A stretch of 64,000 bases of DNA from Pipra filicauda (lineage: Eukaryota > Chordata > Aves > Passeriformes > Pipridae). Below are positions 59,991 to 64,000 of the stretch, in pieces; position 1 is the first letter of the stretch, and every line of letters begins with the position of its first letter. The DNA is taken from positions 1,939,981 to 2,003,980 of the forward strand of contig NW_024104367.1 in NCBI RefSeq assembly GCF_003945595.2, read 5' to 3'. The position numbers and the translations under genes were made by a program. The notes under the pieces are model-generated. The model made no database searches, was not told the DNA's origin, and was given only the letters and a program-made list of their open reading frames with translations.

Positions 59991-60091
59991 GTGTCACTCT
60001 GTGCTCAATAGTGTCACTCTGTGCTCAATAGTGTCACTGTGCTCAGTAGTGTCACTGTGCTCACAGTGTCACTGTGCTCAATAGTGTCACT
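59991..60091 (+). repeat. Minisatellite, about five copies of a 17-20 bp unit
   Basis: GTGTCACTCTGTGCTCAATA is repeated twice with a 20-base period. Shorter units of 18, 17 and 18 bases follow, in which one CT of the CACTCTGTG core is missing (GTGTCACTGTGCTCAGTA and relatives). The array ends in a partial GTGTCACTGG. The step from 20- to 18-base units shows the array spread after a 2-base deletion arose. The frames that read through it are repetitive and not credible genes. Confidence 0.92.
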
Positions 60092-63000
60092 GGCATCGTG
60101 CCCTGGGACACAGGGAAGTCAGCAAATGGTCGTCTCCTATATTCAAGAAACATCGAGGAAATACCAGAATTACAAACTGTGTGTGAAATCTCTTTGCAAA
60201 ACCTGGTACCAGCATTCTTGACCAGAAGAGCTTTCTCCCTTAAAGCATCCTGCTTCTCTTCACTCCCTTGTTTTCACATATCTGGTGTCTGAAGGAGAAT
60301 TGTTGTGGTCATTCTGTTCCTAAATATCACAGATGCTACCACGTAACAATTTCTGCACTGCACCCAGTAAATTCTGGTTCATGGGCTGCAGGACTTTCAG
60401 ACAGATACCAGATTTTGCTTTGAATTTTCCACGTCCTTTAAAAATCAACCACCCCATGATTCATCTTTAGTTTCTCATTTTAATTTCTCTAGGTTTAACC
60501 TCTGCCAATGGATGTCAGGCTGCCTTTGCTAGAGTGGAGCACCTTTCCAATATCCACTAAAAGAAAGTAGACTCTAATATCAGTTCCCTGAGTGGATATG
60601 GTGACCCAGCTGGTGGTTCATTTTTTTCCATTCTGTCTTTCAGTTTGTGCTTAACAGAGTGAAGAGGAGTTGAGAAAAGGACAAAAACCTTTTCTGTGAT
60701 CAGTGTTAAAGGGCTTTGAGAAAGTCCCCAATGTAGTATTTTTTCCTCAAAATTATGACTTGTTTCTCTGCTGATTGAGAATTTAAAAAAGGCTAAAGGA
60801 TATTTGCAGTTCTAATGACAAACAGATACATGGACATTGTGCACTTTTGTTATCAGCTGCTCTTGTGTTAATGATTGATGTAACTAAGGCTGTGGCTTGT
60901 TTCTTTAGCTTGGGTATAATTTAGGATTGCAGTAGGTAGAGCTCAAGACACGTGTGGGTAAAGGAAGGGAGACTTCTGTCTGTCAATTCAGGCAGGAAGC
61001 TGTTTTTAGCTTTATTTCCTAAGGAAATTAGTGTCTGCAATGCTGTCTGTATGCCCATCCCCAGTAATTTTTCAAGTTGGTGGTTGATGTCAACAGTATT
61101 TGAAATAGGACAGAAATCTCAAAAAGTAATTATGTTCCTTCAAGTTGGCACAGGAAGATCTCAACGGGACAGAGATGGTTTCTTGTACCCTTGTGGGGGG
61201 TCACAACAGACCGTGTGGGAGCCAGGGATAGGACATGGGACAGTAAGCATAAGCTTTTTCAGGAAATTGGGCATTTTTTATTCCCCTGATTTCAGGAAAA
61301 CATATTCTCTGTGTACCCGTGGGAGAGTATCATGTAAGGGAATAGCTGCTACTGCACAACAGATTTATTAAGGTGTCAGGGGCCACTTTGGGGGGAATGA
61401 GTTTCCTGACCATGCACTGTGGTTTTGAAGATAAAGTGGTCAACCTGTAAGTTTGGGAGGGGCACATTTAAGCCCTTCAGCATACATGACAATGGGACAC
61501 AATTTACTGCAAGTTTTGTTTCTCACTTTCTGTTCTTTCACTCTCTTTCTGTGAAGGAAAAAGTGTTTGTGGGAAAGGATCCGTCTAACCCAAGGTCTGC
61601 AGCCAGTGATGCCAGATCATCCTGAGGCTGATTAAGGCTGAGTTTCCTGGTCAGGCAATAACGTGCTGCCACTTTTGGCACAATTAGTTTTGCTTATTTG
61701 GTTCCACAAACAGGGAAGGGAAGTGGGTGCCAAAGAGATGGTTAGGACAAGCTGTTTGTATCTGGTCTTAAACAGTTTCTCCATCCTTGATTTCTTTCTC
61801 ACTGTATTTGAGTTATATTAAGTGAATGTGATGCACAAGCTATTTTCAGAAAGTGGTAATTATATGAGATTTTCTTCTTCTGGTATTCTTTCATTTTCTA
61901 CTGTATTCCAATGCTGCTAAAATATTGTCCAGACAAGATGACGATAAAATCTGATCATCTGTTACTGTTTACTAATGAAAGCAAAATTGGAAGATTATTT
62001 AGCAACTTTGAAAAGGGTACTTTGACAGTTTTTATTTTATTGGAGTTGTTCTAGTCTATTATTTAACAAACCATCTCTTTATTGCTTAAAGAAGTGATTG
62101 CAGTATTTCACAAGAAACTAATTTTTATTCAATTTCTATTCACTCGTGCAGTGTTCTTCTGATAGCTTTGTTCTCTGCTTCTCATACTAATTCCTTTTAA
62201 AGCAGTTACTGGACTATCTTAACGAAATTTGGCATTTCAGCCCCTTTCACTGCCTGGCAAATACAGTGCACAACACAGCCTGATCAAGCACGTTACCACT
62301 TCAGCACAGGCTGGTAGTAAAACTGGCCACTCCTGAGCCTGCAAAACTTTCCTCAAATGCCCTTTGTTTATGTGCAAATCCCTTTTTAAGGTACTATGCA
62401 TAAAGCAAATACTAGAACATCTTTTCAGGACCAAATTGGTATTGCTCCAGCAATGGCCAAAGCTAAGTATTTGTAGCAGAGGAAAAACATGTATCAGGCA
62501 ATTACTCTAAATGACGATAGAACATTGTTGCAGATTTTGTCCAAAGACAACCATCAGTTTATCCCCTGGTGGTATAAACTACCCTGATATTTCAAACCTA
62601 GTGAGTGATGTGGTGAAAACTGTATCAGTTCACATGAAAATCAGCCCTGATCTGAAACTCTTGGCAGGGAGTTCTGCAGGTTAATTGAATTAGAGCCTGT
62701 GTGTGCTGCTTCATCCTATGAATTTTTATCTTTTAGTTTTATTGATAGATCTTTTACTTGCATAGTCAGGAGTCTTAACCAGCTTTCTCATTCTTTTTCT
62801 GCTGTTCAATCATCAGGGTTTTTTTCATTCCTCCTCTATAAGGAATTCAATAAAAAAGTTTTCTACATTCCTGTAAACACAACCAGGCAAATTTCATTTA
62901 GGCTGCACGGGTTTGTTAGGTGTAGTGTCAACCCTCCTACTGTTTATCTGGGTGAAAATAAAATATTCTTATTTTCTTCACACTTAAAGATATATATGAG

Positions 63001-63903
63001 AATATATATGAATATGTATGTTTTGTAGAGATAAGAAATTTTGGAATTTTATAGTTGTGAGTTGAAGGTGTAGCAAGTGACTTATATTTGCTATACAAGC
63101 TGCCAAAGAAACTTTTATAGAGTTTAGAAATGGAAGGTAAAGGGGTATATACTGTGTCAGTATATCCTGTCACTGTCTTTGCAGGGCAGCTCTTAAAATA
63201 GGATTCTCCTCTATATATCCCCTGGTCTGTACTGAAAAGCAACCCTAAAGAGAAGCTGGCAGTCAGTGGGACACAAAGAAAACCTGGAGGGTTTTTTTTC
63301 TGGAACCGCCTTCTTCATTCTGATCATTTTTCCACTTCTCCGGTGAAGTGAGAGAACTTGCTTCCTTTTGCTCCTCTCTGGCACCAAGAGCATGTGCCAG
63401 GCAAGACCTGCAGCAGGTAGGGTGCTTGACTGAGGGAGTACAGCTGTCAAAGCCTAACACAGGTGTCCTGATGAGCTCAGGGAACAGAAACATCCCGAGG
63501 AGCAGAAGGGCAAAAGCTCACTTGGTGTCAATTTTCAGTATGAATACAGACCGTGAAAGGGGGGCCTCACGATTCTTCTGACTTTTGGGGTTTTAAGCAG
63601 GAGGTGTCAGAAAATTGACCACGGGATAACTGGCTTGTGGCAGCCAAGTGTTCACAGTCGCATTTTGATCCTTCAATCTCAGCTCTTCCAGTCATTGTGA
63701 AGCAGAATTCATCAGGCACTGGATTGCTCACCCAAAACAGGGGATATGAGCTGGGATTAGACTGTTGTGAGACAGGTTAGTTTTACCTACTCATGATGCA
63801 TTGTTGCAACATCATTCTTGCTCAGTGCAAGAGGAACTGCAGGTTCAGGCCCTGGTCTGTGTGCTGGAGAATCAGCCCTAGACACAAGCTTTTGTAATTA
63901 ATT
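60092..63903. other. Unique non-coding DNA
   Basis: About 3.8 kb without a recognised gene. A 139-codon frame at 60952-61371 has no known motif. An imperfect ATATATGA repeat lies at 62991-63018 and a small hairpin (ATATACTG, TGT loop, CAGTATAT) at 63147-63165. Confidence 0.55.
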
Positions 63904-64000
63904 TGTTCACAGGTTGCCCAGAGAGGTGGTAGATGCCTCATACTTGGAAACATTCAAGGTGAGGTTGGATGGGGCTCTGAGCAGCCTGATTGAGTTGAAG
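63904..64000 (+). mobile_element. CR1 LINE, 3' region running off the window
   Basis: CACAGGTTGCCCAGAGAGGT, GGTAGATGCCTCATACTTGG, AAACATTCAAGGTGAGGTTG and GATGGGGCTCTGAGCAGCCT match the C-terminal coding end and early 3' UTR of plus-strand CR1. The rest, including the tail, lies beyond base 64000. Confidence 0.93.

Noticed and set aside
59899..60292. Open frames through 59.9-60.3 kb with repeated Leu-Cys-Ser-Val residues
   Set aside because: The repeats in the translation come from the minisatellite. No independent coding evidence.
60952..61371. 139-codon plus-strand frame
   Set aside because: No domain recognised, and no retroelement motif that I could align, despite the long open length.
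1..64000. Bacterial, phage or CRISPR-type systems
   Set aside because: No dense long ORFs, no ribosome-binding-site pattern and no regularly spaced direct repeats. The CR1 content shows vertebrate DNA.

Overview
The window reads as non-coding DNA from a bird nucleus. Its commonest repeat is the CR1 LINE. Diagnostic avian CR1 3' ends (phrases such as TTCCAACC, CCATGGCAGGG, TTGGAAGGGACCTT and ATTCTATGATTCT) recur on both strands. I see no Alu, B1 or L1 sequence that would point to a mammal. Base composition is AT-rich and CpG-poor. I found no operons, bacterial genes, rRNA, tRNA genes or CRISPR arrays. I recognise no host protein-coding exon: the longest open frames are about 100-180 codons, they either belong to retrotransposons or look like nothing known, and frames of that size are expected by chance in 64 kb. 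The segment is either intergenic (a small gene desert) or inside a long intron. The sequence alone does not say which.

Layout. 1-3.8 kb: unique AT-rich DNA with one old tRNA-derived (MIR/CORE-like) SINE near 1.94-2.04 kb. 3.79-4.93 kb: the most distinctive feature, a minus-strand relic of a non-LTR retrotransposon that is not CR1. It has a YADD reverse-transcriptase motif, a long C-terminal region and a terminal Cys/His finger, broken by one stop and one frameshift. It looks RTE-like, and AviRTE is the candidate to test. 4.9-17.5 kb: unique DNA with minor simple repeats. 17.5-36.4 kb: CR1 3' fragments at 17.5, 23.4, 25.0, 31.6, 33.7 and 36.3 kb, in both orientations. 40.2-40.7 kb: a CR1 coding fragment in which endonuclease/linker sequence is joined directly to reverse-transcriptase sequence by a large internal deletion. 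42.9-44.0 kb: three minus-strand CR1 pieces side by side, one of them much older. 44.7-44.8 kb: a purine tract with a G-quadruplex motif. 49.9 kb: a 34-bp tandem duplication. 50.9, 54.8, 57.1-57.9 and 63.9 kb: further CR1 copies, of which the one at 57 kb retains decayed reverse-transcriptase coding sequence and the last runs off the window. 60.0 kb: a short minisatellite.

Nothing here forms a gene system working together. The content is retrotransposon remnants embedded in unique, probably intronic or intergenic, DNA. A few AT-rich, homeodomain-site-rich blocks could be conserved regulatory elements, but that needs a cross-species alignment. I did not find an undescribed biological system. 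The strongest lead is the RTE-like element, because RTE copies in birds are restricted to certain lineages and are linked to horizontal transfer.
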